From: Cordilura impudica
Lineage: Eukaryota; Arthropoda; Insecta; Diptera; Scathophagidae
Length of the DNA stretch: 64,000 nt
NCBI GenBank assembly: GCA_963682025.1
Contig: OY821519.1
Coordinates: forward strand, 146,300,312-146,364,311
Direction: 5' to 3'
The translations under genes were made by a program, and so were the position numbers. Shown piece after piece: positions 12,301 to 27,300 of the stretch. Numbering within the stretch: position 1 is the stretch's first letter; each line of letters begins with the position of its first letter. A model generated the notes under the pieces. That model saw nothing but the letters and a program-made list of their open reading frames with translations, did not search any database and was not told where the DNA came from.

Positions 12301-15300
12301 ATTATAAATAATAGACCTATTGTTGGTATCTTCGTTATATTCAACAAGATATACCCATAACTTCTGTGCTGATATCTTGAACATAACACCTTCCACCAAA
12401 GAATATACAGTTTTTGGTGACCTAAATGCCAAACATTGTTCCTTGAATTGCCATTCAAATAATACTGCAGGAATCGCACTGAACAATCTACAGCAATCAA
12501 GCAATTTTTTCATACACTATCCTAATAGTCCAACCCTATTCCCCATCAACACAATGGCGAAGCATCCATCTTAAGCAATTCCGCTTTAAATATAGACGTA
12601 AAAACAATGGATTACGAAATACCATCAGACCATCGCCCCATTATATGTACACTTAAAAGATCAATGGTATTGCAGGTTGACCTATATTATTATGATTATA
12701 GAGCAACCAACTGGAACAATTTTAGGAATTTTTTAGACAATAAAATCACGTTATATTCAGATATATACAATAACAAGGTAGTAATTGATCAGGAAATCCA
12801 AAAATTTATAAATGTAGTTTTCGAAGCAAGGGATGTGTCCACACCTAAAATAACTCAACAAAATAATTACACATTACCAGAAAGTACTGTGAAATATATT
12901 AAACTAAGAAGAAGCTTTAAAAGAAAAAGCCAACGATCTTCAAATATAGCCGAGCAAACTTTTTATAATCAATGTACTAAGTTTCTAAGTAACATGATTG
13001 ATAAAAGTATGAATTCGAAACGCAATAAGAAATGGTGTCAATTATTATCCAATTTAAAACCAGGTGATAAATCATTCTGGAAAATAAGCAGGAACTTGCG
13101 AGGAAAGGGAAAAATCAAATCTCTCACTTTAAAATTGGATATACAAAAATATCATCTGATAAGGGCAAGGCTGAAATCCTGGCAAATACATTTGTCCAAG
13201 CAAATAACCTCACTTCGAACTACAACCACTCAGCGGATACATTAATAAATACAACAGTAAATAATTTTAAAAAGGAAAATCCTAGTTCTGAATCAGCTAT
13301 TTATACATCTCTTGAAGAAGTAAGGAATATTGTCTCATCAATAAAACCCTCACAATCCCCTGGTTCTGACAATTTTCCGAACCTGCTCTTAAAGAAACTA
13401 CCACTCAAAGCTCAAAAATTACTGGTTATAATATTTAACAGCTGCATCAAACTCAACTATTTCCCAAACCATTTCAAAAATGCTAAGGTTATAGCCATAA
13501 ACAAACCTAGTAAGCCAAAAAATAACCCAAACAGCTACAGACCTATTAGTAAATTAAGTAACTTAGGTAAAATATTTGAAAAAATACTACATTCTCGTCT
13601 TAGTGAATTTGTAATGACCAATTCTATTGTTGCTAAAGAACAATTCGGATTTAAAAAGAGCATAGCACTACTCACCAAATACACAGGATTAAAAATCAAA
13701 TAATCACCAATAAAAACAATAAACGTTCAACGGGTGTAATATTGTTAGATATTGAAAAAGCGTTTGACACCGTTTGGCATGATGGCCTCTTATTTAAAAT
13801 TCTTGATGCAAATATACCAAAATATCTATGTAAACTTATTTCAGATTTCATTCACGACAAAAGCTTTAAAGTTGCGATTAATAATGAAACATCAACTCCA
13901 AGAACCATTACCTCAGGGTTACCTCAAGGATCAGTCTTGTCGCCATTGCTTTACTCGATATACACATCCGATTTTAAAGTCCCAAAATATATGAAAATTG
14001 ATTACTACGCAGATGATACTGCGTTAATTTCTTCAAACAAACCTACAAGTACACTCCTGAAGAAAATAGAGAAGGGTCTTGTAAATTGCAGTAAATATTT
14101 CCACAAATGGAAAATCAAAATTAATCCAAACAAGACCCAAGCAATAATTTTTCCATTCAACAAATCTCCCAAAAGACTGCCAGGACGTCATCTTATTGGA
14201 AATAATACCATAAATGTACTTAACGATGTCAAATATCTCAGAGTTGTCTTGGACAAAAAGCTTACATTTAAACAACATATTATGGCTACGTGCCAAAAAG
14301 CTATAAAATCATTTAAAGCATTATGGCCACTACTAAATAGAAGGTCATTTCTAAACCACCAAAACAAAAATCTAATCTTCAAAAGTGTTATAAGGCCAAT
14401 ATTAACATACGCGTGTCCTATTTGGAGTGACGCTGCCAACTGTCTTACAAATTATACAAAACAAATGTCTTAAAATGATATATAAAAAGCCCTGGAGGTA
14501 TTCTACAAATCTTCTTCATGAAGAAACCGGTTATGAAAAAATTATCGATTTCATACCAAGGATTAATAACAATTACTTTGCCAAAATTGAAAATTCCTCT
14601 TACCCACTGACAAGAGAATGTAGAGAAATAACGTAAAATAAAAAAAGAAATCACCAAATTGAAAATTATATGCTTATAGAGGTCTATTATTTCTAATAAA
14701 CCTTCTATAAGCATATAAATATTTTCAGATAGTATTTGAATTTATTAAATCATATAAAGGTTTTTTCCCTCCCATTTTCCTTTAAAAATCATTAAAAAAT
14801 AAAATAAAAACTATTTAATGTCTTTAGATCCTATATATTATTTGTTGCAATATCTATATGTATAGATAAGATCTCATATGTAAATATCAAATTTGTTAAA
14901 ATATTTAAATAAAGGAAGAATAACATATAATTGAAATTGAAAAAAAAAATTTTTTTTTGTCAGGCAAAGATTTTTATAATCTGGATCCCATAGTTTCTTT
15001 TGATATATCTTTAATACTAAGAAAATTCCTCGAAAACTATAGGAAAACAATCACATATATTCGCCCAAATTAAATTATAAAATAAATTATAAAAAACAAA
15101 AAAAAAAAAATATATTTATATATATTTGTTTATATGTATAAAAACAGCGTTATATTAAGCATCTTTTTAATCGACATAATTCCAGTCGAATTATTCGTTA
15201 TTCGAAATTTGCTATAAGAAATTAATCGTCAAAAAAAAATTATTTCTTAAAAATTAAAAAAAATAATAATAAAAGGTAATTTCATCCCACTTATCTATCC

Positions 15301-18300
15301 AATGACTGGCATACTTTCTAAAAAAAATTCTCAAATCTAAGGAATTATCCTTATTAATAAATATGACATAGAATACAGCAGGTCATGGTCATAAAAACGT
15401 TTATTTAATTTTAACTTACATCTTTGTTGAAGGTACACTTTTTCTGTACAACGCATGGCAAGAAACCAAATCGTGCCAATATTGCCTCTTGAAACAGTAA
15501 CATGCGATCAGCTCTAGTTTGTTCTGGAAATTCTATTAACGAAAAAAACAGAAATAAATAGTTAATAAACATAAAAACATTATGTTAAAAACCTTCAAAT
15601 AAGATATCGCCATTACTAAGATGTTGTGTAGCTAAAGGAATGAATATGGGTCCTCTTAGCGGATCGGATTTTTCGGTAAATGGTTCTGCCATCGGATCCG
15701 CAGGTACTGGCACCAATTGATAGTTACATTGATTGGCTTTACGTATCCAACCGTTGATCTATTTTTATGTAATTCATTATTATTATTTTTTTTTTTTTAT
15801 ATAAAAATAAAACATATTTAGAATATCATTACTTTTTTTAGTAATACTTATGTTTAAAAACTTACTAAATCCCATACAATAGGTCCTGACGAGGTGACCC
15901 ATTGTACAACAATTTCATATGCAAATCCTGTTTGCATAACAGTATGATATTTAACATGACCCCATTCCATACGTTCACTTTTTTGATTAACATCGATTTC
16001 CAAATGAGAATGGCGATAAATGTTTTCTGAAATTGATAACCCATAATTTTAGTAACATTATTAGTTTAAATAGAATAAAAAAAAACTAACATTCAAAATG
16101 TTATTTAAAAAAACTTCAGACGCATTTATTAAATTTAGGCAATAATAAAAAAATTTTAAATATCAGTTAAACGGAAAGAATGTAATGAACATCCCTTAGC
16201 TGCATTCACACTATGTGTTTTGCTTGTGTTTTTCTTATTTTTTTAGCACGTGCAATTTATACACATAGTGTGAACCCTTTTAAACATTGTTTATGTACAA
16301 TACATTTGGCAAAACATACATATGTAAATTTTTCAATTAGAGCAGGTTCTATTTTGGCATGACAAACATATGAAAATACAACAGTGCTTGTGGCGAAAGA
16401 AAAACAGAGTAAATTATAAAGATTAATATTGAAAGAAAAATAAATTATTTAATATTAATTTACAATTAAAAAATATATAATATATATAACTTTATTTGCA
16501 ACAATAAATTTTTGTATATTCACAAATTAAATCAGCTGTTGTTAACATTTAGAGGTTATGTCATACGGAAATACATAAATATGTACGTTTGAACGCAAAA
16601 ATTATGAATCGTATTTAAACGCCAATTTTGACACACACACAGAATTACATCTGGATCGTAAAACTGAATTTACATACGGAAAATACACATAGTGTAAACA
16701 CACCTTTAGTTAGACAAAAATGCTTTGACTTTCTAATGACTTGGATTTAATAATTGAAATTTCAAATAATGATTCAGCAAAAATTAGAAAAAAAAATATT
16801 ATAAAACAGACAGCGAATATTGAAAAAAAAATATTATTTGAAAACTTAGAAAAAAAAAAACTTTATTGCTGTTTTTGGACATTAAAAAAGGCCATCCGGT
16901 CGAAAAGAAACGGTCGGCAAAGCATAAGCACTGGCAATCAACTGATGAGTGTGTTAAAATGCTTTGCCCATCCCCCAAATGTTAAAATCCATATACGTAC
17001 GTTCCAGTTGTTGTTAAAGCGATGACAAAACAAAACAAACTACATCATGAACACAAGTCTGATGACATCCTTTATCATCCAATTTCATCAAAATATATAA
17101 AGTCAGTAATTTTAAAACATTGAAATAAATATTCAAATCGTAGAAATTAAATGTCTTTTTCACTACAGTTTTAAAACGAAACAATTGATATGACTCCATT
17201 AGTTACACAATTAATGCTATTGCAATGCAAAAAATTGTATTTTGAAAACAGTATTTTGAGAAAGAACTACTACAGGCAAAACACTTTTATCAGACGTTGG
17301 GAAAACGTCTCAAATGATTATTTGTGAGTGCTTTATTTTTTGTACCACTGCACAGAGGGGCGAACTCTATCAAAAGTGGCGATTAATTCAAAAGACGAAC
17401 TTTAACTTTCACAACCGTATTTGGTACCGGGTAAAAAAGATAAAATTCCACATCACTAATTCCAAAAATAAAAGTTCTAAGTTGTTTACTTTATTTGCAG
17501 TGTGTATTTAAAGTTCAATAATTATTATTTTTGCGCGCATTGGTATAAAGTGATTTTTTTGATATTTCAGGTGATTATTTTTTTTATTAAGGCTTCTAAA
17601 AGTAAACGTTTAATAATGGAACCGTCTTCTTCAGATATTTGAGCATAGAATTAAATATTTTTTGTTTAGAAAAATGTTTTGGAAATATTAAAAAAAAAAT
17701 GCTCTAAAAATGGGATATTTTTGACATATGCATTGAGTTTCAACAATTTTCTGGGTGTCGCCGGAAAAATCCGCTTATATGCTCTTAAAATATGAGATTT
17801 CAGCTATTATATCCCAGAATATCTTTTTGCGGTTTTTAACTTATTAAAGTTTTTGTGAAAGAACTCCAGTTGCTAAAAAATCTATGTGAAAAAACAAAAT
17901 CAAGTTGTTTTTATTGTCTTTTGTCTTTATATTCCGTATGGTAGTTGTTATTGTAGCTAATGAGTGTGGAATTTATTAGATATGGGTGCGTGAGTAATTT
18001 TAAATCACGCACACTCACGAAAAAAAAGAGAATTCTGATTTATTCACAACGAATAGAATTTTTCACTTATGTTCATGCTATACTGGCATCACAAGTTTGA
18101 TTTTCACTCACGAGCGAGAAATAATTTCGTAAATAGTTAATATTTATTTAATTAAAGCTTAATGCATAAATAATTAAAGCTTAGTCTTTATATATTTTAT
18201 ACACTTTAACTTTTAAATCTAGACTAACGCACAAGTTACTTCGTTAAAAATATGAGAAAATTCCATGTTACACACGTACACTGTTTTGAAAAATAAATTT

Positions 18301-21300
18301 GTTCACGCTTCCATCTTTATTTGTTTTTTTTGTTCATTTGAACCCTACAAGATACGTGTTGGTCATGTACATGCAAACATACGTGTACTGTTTCTATCTT
18401 GGTTTAAGCTTGTGATGTTCAATCTATTAATGTATTGTTAATTGATTTGTAATAATAATAATAATAATACGAAGGGTATTTAAGATTCGGTACTTCACGT
18501 TCATTTATTTTTTGTATTGACTGTGAATGTGTTGTTATTTATTTAAAGTGTTGTTGATTTGTAAATTATTCGGTACAAGGGAAAACACATATTTTTTTTG
18601 CAAATTTTAAACGATTAGAAATTTTACTAATTTTAGGAACAAGTCCCAAAACAATTTTCATTTCTCGTCATGAGTTACATAATTTTATGAAGCATTCAGA
18701 ACCTAAATAACTTCAAGATGAATTCAATCTTCTGAGATGGGAAGTAATTAGACGCGTCCAACCTTCAGATATGGATGATTTTAACAAAAGATTTCATTAT
18801 TTTTGCACAGAATATAAGTTTCGGTGGCAAAAATGTCATAGAAAGGATCAAGATTAAAAAAAAAAAACAAGAATTGGCTTGATACTTCAATCTCCTTTAT
18901 TTCACCACCAGAACCAACACAAAAAAGAGGTCGGCATGATCTCTCATTTGATGAGTGTAAAGAAAAAACTAGAGCAAAAAAATGTAAAGATATAAGAGAT
19001 AATAATCCATTGCCTGTTTTGGCTTACGCCACACAAATGAGCTTGAGAGCTGCTGGCAAAACAGATGCGTCGAAAATAGTTAAGGAAATAATATCATCTC
19101 CAACCAGAGCGAAAAAATAACGAATAAGCTTAGAATAGGTATCATCATAGCAATTAAGTGCGGAGGAAGCTCTTTCCGTCTTGGTAGAAGCGAAGCTTAC
19201 TCGACACCAATATACTGTAATTAGAAAAGCCGCGTCTGAAAAATTTCCATCTTATAAAAAAGTCCAAGAAGCTAAAAAAAAAAAAACGTTATCCACAACG
19301 AAACGAAATAAAAATTACTGAAACGTCAGCGTAAGTCAATCTACAAGCACTATTAGACCATACCACTGAGCGTCTTTTTCCGATAAAAAATTCTGATTTT
19401 AATTCGTTAGATAATGAAGAACTGTCTAAAATGACTTTATACACTAAGTGGGGCTTTGATGGAAGTTCAGGACATAGTTCATACAAACAAGCCTTTCATG
19501 ACATTAACGCCTCGGATTCTTCAGTATTTATAACATCGATTGTACCATTAAAATTAGTGTTTGAACAGAAAACAATTTGGCAAAATCCTCGACCGTCTTC
19601 CACTAGGTTTTGCAGGCCCTTAAAAATTGAATTTATGAAAGAAACGGTTAACAATATTAAACTTGAAAAAGAAGGGGTTGAGACTGAAAAAAGGCTCTTG
19701 TCGATTCCGTAGTATTAGTTGGGGAGAAATTAGTGAAAGTAAATCACAAACTAATTCTAGTGATGATTGACGGTAAAGTCTGTAACGCAATTACAGACAC
19801 AAAGTCCACACAAAAGTGATATATATGTGGCGCCACAAGCAAAGACTTCAACAATATTGATGAAATGATTACAAAAGATGTAAATGTAGATGCCATGGAG
19901 TTTGGTTTATCTGTCCTTCATGGCTGGATAAGATTTTTTGAGTGTATTATTCATTTGTCATATAAACTTCCGATTAAAAAATGGCAGACTAGATGTGATG
20001 ACAAAAAAATTATTGCTGATACAAAAAATCGCATTCAAAGGGAATTTAGAGAGAAACTTGGATTGATTGTTGACCAACCAAAACCAGGCTTTGGAAACTC
20101 AAACGATGGGAATACTGCTAGGCGTTTTTTAAGAATGCTGAAGTGTCTGCAGAAATTACAAAAATTGATTTACAGTTGATAAAACATATGCACACAATAT
20201 TAATAGTTGTTTCTAGTGGTATTGAAGTCAATATTGAAAGATTTTCAAATTTCGTCTATGACACTGCCAGGCTATTTGATAAAAATTATCCATGGTATTA
20301 TATGTCACGAGCCAGAAATTATATCGCTATCACCAATGCCTATTGGTCAACTTACTGAAGAATCACAGGAAGCTAGAAATAAGGACTTCAAAAATTATAG
20401 GTAGTATTATTCGCGTAAATGCAGTCGGGAAAACACAATAGAAGACGTGTTTAATAGATTTCTATTAAGTTCAGATCCATTCATTTCAAGCTTGAGGAAT
20501 AGTTGTATAAGGAAAATGGAGCAAATGCCACAATCTGCATTGGAGTTGCTTATTCTTCCCCACAATGAATATGATAATGGTGACGATGATGATAATGACG
20601 ATGAAGATTATTTTAATGATGATTATGAAGTTATTGAAATGAAGTCACAGTTATATTTTTTTTTTTATATGGAATTATGGAATTTGAAAAAAAAAACTGA
20701 TTTTAATTAAAAATTTTATTAAAATAAATACATATTAAATAAAAAAAATATATTTTTTCTAAAAGCACATTAAGCATACTATAATTTGCAATTTAATTTA
20801 CTAATTTATCGTTCTTCATTCAAAAGTTACAGCGAAAATTATGAAAACAGACAATTTTCTCCAAAATACCAAAAAGCGCATAAAAGGTTAAAAAAATGTT
20901 TTTTCCACTTTATTCTTTTTTTAAATGCTGGTTTTATATGTATTTACGAACATCCATTAATAAAAAATAACAATATTTTAAAATTACGACTTCTCTGAAT
21001 TAATCGCCACTTTACACCCCGTTCACCCCACTGTGCACTGGCAGACAGTACTTTGAATATTGTAACACTGATAATTTCCTGGTCATCTATTTCAATTTAT
21101 AAAATGTGGATTTATTAGAAAATACAACTAAGTAACAATAATAATTAAGTGGAAGAAGCTCAGTTTGATCGATTTACTCTCGGATAAAACAAACATTATA
21201 TGTTGTGGAGATGGGAACTCCGTCTTGAGTAAATTTTTTGTGCATTTGTATTAATTTTTATTTCTTATATGTTTTGTTGCCCTGTTGCCCGCGTCTTTAA

Positions 21301-24300
21301 GACAACATCGATGATGGGTGCATGACCAAACGAATTGCACTATAGCTCATATTGTCGCTAACTATCATATTTGCGACAATATACTCCAAATTGTAGTCGA
21401 TGACTATATGGTTGAAATGTTATTGTCTTTGGGTTGTACATGTCGCCGATGACGAATTAATCGATAATATTCCCAATGTAAGCGTCGACGACCATACTAT
21501 CGACAATTTCCTCTATGAAATCACTAATGAAAGTGTAGAAGTCGATGTCGTCCATATTATCGTCGACGGTAATTTTGGTGACACTGTCTCATATGTCGTC
21601 ACCAACGATAACATTGGTGACAGTGTGCCATATCTCGTCACCAACGCCAGAGTCGACGACGTTTTCTTCACCCTGTCGTTGGTGAAGATATCATTGACAC
21701 CATTCAAATTTTGGGTCATAACGCCGTTGACGACAATATGAGCGACACTGACCTCAGTAAAATGAATATACCTAAATATTGTTGAATACTTCTTGATTTA
21801 TAAATTCAATCAAAATTTTGTTTTATGTATTTCAAGGTTTTTATTCATTAATTTCATGCTTTGTTTTTAGTTTTTTAAATAATAAGGTACCAAACAATAA
21901 GATTAAATAATGAGTGTTCAAAATAATTATAAAGTAATATTAAATACGGCTGAAAAGTTAAAGTAAGTTAATTTTTTATTTTCATTTTTCATATTTGTTT
22001 TTCTTTTTTTTTTTTATTAATATCCAAATAATTGTTTTTACAAAGAAAAAGCTTTTTTTTATAAAGTTAATGTTTTGTTTTAGTTTTTAAATAATAAGTA
22101 ACAAATAATAAAATTAAGTAATAATGATAAGAATAAATAAACCTTTTTTTATTTATTTCATAGATTTTATATTCATAAATTTCATGTTTTGTTTTTAGTT
22201 TTGTAAATAATAAATAAAAGCAATAAGATTAAATAATGAGTGTTCAAAATAATTATAAAGTAATATTAAATACAGTTGAAAAGTTAAAAAGTTAGTTAAT
22301 TTTTTGTTTCAATTTTTCGTATTTGTAATTTTTAATTGATAATTGTTTCTACTATGAAATAGCTTTTTTACAAAGCTTATGTTTTGTTTTATTTTTTAAA
22401 TAATAAGTTACTAAAAATAGAATTAAGTAATAATTTTAAAAAATAAATAAAAAGATAAATAACTTCAATAGTTAGTTAGTTATGTTTTCCTTATTTTCTT
22501 GTCTGGACTTTACTTTGTTGCATGTGTTTTTTATTCTATGCATTGTTGAACGCAGTTGTTTAATAAAATCCTCTTAAGTTACACCTTCCGTCTTTGTGGC
22601 AACTGTTTAAAAAAGAATTTATCAGATTTATGTTTATGTTAATTCGTAACTAGAATATTGACAGCCACGTATTTGTTTGCTTCAAAAAGTGAACATTTAC
22701 ATTTTTTTTCTTACTCACCAAACATTGCATTTAATACCTGTCCGTATATTTTCAGAGATTTTTGTGTTTATAGTCTCATCATAGTTAAAATCCATTACTA
22801 TAGTTTTGCTTATAACTCTATCCATATTATTTAATGCACCATTCAGAATGCGTTTTATTGCGCCAACCTAAATGTGTTAAATAATGGTAAAAGCTTAAAT
22901 GCGATTTTTTCAAAAAAAATTAATTTCTTCCTTTTTTGTATATCTTTTTAACAATTAAATTTTATTTAACTTAAAAAATAATTAAAGTAAACTTACAATT
23001 TCTAAATTTTTGTCAGTAGTTAGTTCTTCTTCTAATTTTTTCAAAACACTAATTTTTTCAACACTTCACTTTTCACTTTCAACACAGAAAGAAAATAGCA
23101 CCTTATCAGAAGGCTTCACTTATTCAACTGAATATTTTTTTACTTTGACTCGTTTTCTTGTCCCGTAATAAAGTCCCGTTGTTTTTTATATTACATTTTT
23201 TTTATAAATTTCTACATAAAGATGATATGCGACAATTAATATTATTTTGTATTCCATATTGTCGCCAACGCACTATGACTAGCGACAACTTTCAAATGCT
23301 GTCGCTCATATTGTCTTCAATGGAGTTTAGGCATGACAAAACGAATATATTGTCGATACAATGGTCGGACACTGAGTTTGAAACAGGACAAAAACAAGAT
23401 TTTTTCGTTTAGTTTGTCGTCAACAGAGTACGAAAGATGAAACTACAGGGCATTTTCGCTTATATTGTCGTCAATGTACTTCGAGTGACGACAACTTGAA
23501 AAGGGTGTCGCTTATAGTTTCATCAACGGAGTTTGATCTACGACAAATTAATGATTTCGTGCCTAAACTTGTCGCTTACGTATGTACATTGATTGAAGAA
23601 AAACATATTATTTTGTCGCTCATCATGTCGTAAGTTCAGATTTCGCTTACATTTTCGTTAAAGACAATATAAGCGACAAATAGCGTGCACGAAAAATTTT
23701 TAATTTTCTTCAAGACATCGTTGAAGACAATTTCGTCAACGAAGATTGGACAACTGGGTGCATTCATTGGTAGTAACGTTTCATTTTTGTATTTGTATAT
23801 GCATTTTGTGTATAACAAAATATAACGGTTCCTAGTTCTTGCTTTGAATATGATGGGTCAGGTATTGTGGCACATTATATAATTCTCATATTCTTTTTGT
23901 TTCACGTTTGAGTTTAGTTGATTAAGCACGAGTTGAAGTAATAGACAGAGGTATGCTGACGATGAACAAATCGTTGATTTCCAATGTAGCTACTTCGAAT
24001 TCAATACTTAAATTTTTTCCACATTTCTGTTGCATTAAAAAAATTTATCTTTTCTATTATTAGAAATTACTAGTTTCTTCTGTGGTCATATTTTTTCAAC
24101 TAATGTGGTCATAACTTTTATACAATATATGTAAGACATGACCATTTTTTTTTTTATAAATAAAAATAAATTAATTAACTGCTTTCAGTGATCATCATTA
24201 TTATTATTATTATTTTTATTTTTATTGAAACCTTATAAAATAGTTATTTACATGTTATGAGAAAGTATTAAAACAATTAACATATTATAAATTAAATAAA

Positions 24301-27300
24301 GAAACTATTAATATCACAGTATTAAGGAAAAGTTGTTAAGAAAAAACCTTGTAGCTACTTGGCGTTATAAGAAATTTTAAAAACAAACACCAATTTATCC
24401 TCTTTAAGAACAAAAGAGTATATTAGTGGTTATTTAGCAAATTTCTTATTATATCATAAGTGGACGTTCTGCATTTTTCTTTAAATGACAGAGTCAGTTT
24501 TCCAGCAAATGAATTAAACATTGTGCAATTAAAGTTACTATGCATATCGTTAGTAGAATATCTTGGGTGTAGGTTGTGAATTATTTTTAGATTTTTATTT
24601 TGTATTATCTGTAATTTTCTTGTGTGAGTTTTAGCAGCTTTGTAAGAACCTTGTTTTTTAGATTAAGTTTAGATCTTCTGTTAAGTAGGGGGTAAAGAGC
24701 ACTACCGCAATTAATTGTCTTATTACAAATATATTCAATATGCTGTTTAAATGATAATTTTTTATCTAACATAATTCCCAGATATTTGATACTATCTTGC
24801 AGAGGAATAACAATTCCCCTAGAATACAACTGTTTTGTGGCAGTGCGTTTCCACGACCTATTATATGGGAATATAATAGCTTGGGTTTTATTAACATTAA
24901 TTTTTATCTTCCATTTATCAAAATATTTTTGGGTAAATTCTAGACTATCTTCCATTTTCTTAATTATTGCGTTTGACACCTTACCGGTACAAATGAGAGC
25001 ACTATCGTCTGCGTAAAAGGCTACTTCTTGATTCCTGCGAACGGATATATCAGAAGTGTATATCGAATATAGTGTAGGTAATAAAACAGACCCTTGTGGC
25101 AGTCCCGCGGGAATTTGTCTATCACTAGATACCATGTTATCTATAGAAACAACATATGAGCGTTGATCTAAAAAACTCTTTATTATCTTTTGTAAGTACG
25201 TTGGATAATTAAAGGAATTTAGTTTAAATACCAGGCCAGCATGCCATATTGAATCAAAGGCTTTTATGTTCATTTCAAGAAAATTAACGACTCTTTTTAT
25301 TTGATGCACTGTAGAGTGTTCCTTGCGGAATCCAAATTGTTGAGGGTTAATAATATTATTTCGATTAGAGAAGTCTAAAATTCTCTTTTGTAGAATTTTC
25401 TCAAACACTTTATCTAATTGGCTTAGAATGCTAATCGGTCTATAGCTGGACGGTAATTTAGGATCTTTGCCCGGCTTAATAATTGGGATGACTTTTGCTT
25501 TCTTAAAAATCTTTGGAAAGTATCCTTCAATTAAATAAGAATTAAAGAGTTTGCTTAGAGTTTCAAAAAAGTAGTCAGGCATTTTTTTTAAGTATAATAC
25601 TATTTATGCCATCTAACCCAGGGGCTTTTTTATTTTTCAACAAAAAATAAAATCGATTTAACTTCGGCTAAATTGGTAAGTTCGACATTCGAACTGTCAA
25701 TAATTATATCATTAAGATTATGTATGAATCTTGAGACACATGCGTCCATAGGTGAAGGGTTATTTAATGTAATGGTGTGTGAATTTTCAAAAACGTCTGC
25801 TATAGAATTAGCCTTTTCTATGCATGTTTTTAAGACTTTATCGTTCATATGTAGATCCGTAGAAGACATTTTGTTGTTCTTAATGGCTTTTGTTACTTTC
25901 CAAAATTTATTTGAGCCCGGAGGTTAATTTGAAATGAATTTGGACCAGGATTCGTTCCGGTCTTTATTAAGGTGGAAGTTAATTAATTTATCTAATTGTT
26001 TCAAAATGCTTTTAATTTGATTTTTAGAGTAAAAATCCCTACTTCTTTGAAATTTCCGTTTATATTTATTTCTCTGACTAATTAACATTATACTAGTATC
26101 GGAAATTTCACGTTGCCATGATTTTTTACGACCTACAGGTATTTTTCCAAAAGCTTCCTTTACTATAGATATCAATTTATCAAAATAACCATTCAGATTA
26201 CCTGAATAAGCAACCGCTTGGTCAAAGTTCTGATCCCTGATTTCACTCTCTACCCAATTTCCAATTGCTGACCAGTCTGCTCGATAATACAAAGGAACTG
26301 CATATGTCATATTTTGAACAAGTCCGGAAATAACACAAGATATTGGTACATGGTCCGACTTTAGAGTATTTGGGTGTGTCTTAAGGTCTGAGAATAGGAG
26401 ACACGAGTTTGTCAAAAGAATGTCTATTGTAGACGGCTGGACATTGTTGATATTTTGACCAAAGCGAGTATACTCGTTTGGGCAATATATATAGTAGCTG
26501 GATTGTAAGCAGTGGTTATAGAGTTCCGTACGTGCTGAATTATTTGGGTATTCAGGTCACCGAAAATAAAATAATCGCTAGTATAGGATGTTAATTTGTC
26601 CAAATCAGCCTTGAAATTGGATGTGTGATCAGGATTATACGCTGAAGTAAATATTACTGGTCGTCTATTTATCATCACTTGTATTGAAATGTTTTCTGTA
26701 GTGTTCGTATAAATTTTCGGTAGCAACATGTGCTTAATATTACCTTTAATTGCAATTAGAACTCCTCCGCCATGCGTAGAACGATCCTCTCTATATATTT
26801 TATAGCCACCAAGTTGAAATTTGTAATGCGGTTTCAAAAAAGTCTCATTTAAAAGGAGAATATCAATTTTCCATTTCAGTAAGAAGTATTCCATCTGCGC
26901 AGCTGATGATTCCGTTGTTATGCCTTGGGCATTCCAATGCATAACATGAACATTGTGTAAACAATTCGAATTATATGGCATGTTGAAGCATCATGCCTAA
27001 AACACGTAGCTTGTTGTACTTGTTTTGACATCTTTGAAAAGCATCGACTGCTTCAAAAAATATTTCCAAAAGTCTATCGTTGGATATGTCGTTGTCATTA
27101 TTTTTTGCGTAGCTTTTGTCTGTAGCTACCTTAGAATACAATTTACCATTAGCACGGAAATTACTATGAATATTTTGTTGCTCTTGTCTTGATAATTGAG
27201 GAAAATCCTGATTATCCACGTTGAAATAAGAATCATTAGTTCTTCTGTTGATCGGTCTAGATTTAGATGTTACCCGATTCCGGATATCTAGATATTTTGA

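Larger units (their letters stand above)
17351..21035 (+). mobile_element. Transib (RAG1-like) DNA transposon, decayed
   Basis: Terminal inverted repeats: CACAGAGGGGCGAAC at 17351 and, reading inward from 21035 on minus, CACAGTGGGGTGAAC. Similarity continues for about 50 bp, including AAGTGGCGATTAATTCA on both sides. A 5-bp target duplication, CACTG, stands at 17346-17350 and 21036-21040. Transib elements are known for CACWATG/CACAGTG-type ends resembling the V(D)J signal heptamer and for 5-bp duplications. The body holds the transposase relic described separately. The 3.7-kb length fits a complete, mutated copy. Confidence 0.85.
21300..23740. mobile_element. Foldback-like block built from GTCGCTCATATTGTCGTC motifs
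   Basis: Both flanks (about 21300-21780 and 23240-23740) contain many degenerate copies of a motif like TTGTCGCTCATATTGTCGTC in both orientations, for example GACGACAATATGAGCGACA at 21730 and GACAATATAAGCGACAA at 23664. The middle (21790-23160) is AT-rich. It has a direct duplication and a small spliced ORF on minus. Arms made of short repeats recall FB or Galileo elements, but I could not fix the borders or a target duplication. Confidence 0.45.

Noticed and set aside
21400..21741. 113-codon acidic ORF
   Set aside because: Made by repeats of the GTCG-rich foldback motif, which gives recurring Val-Asp-Asn-rich peptides in both strands.
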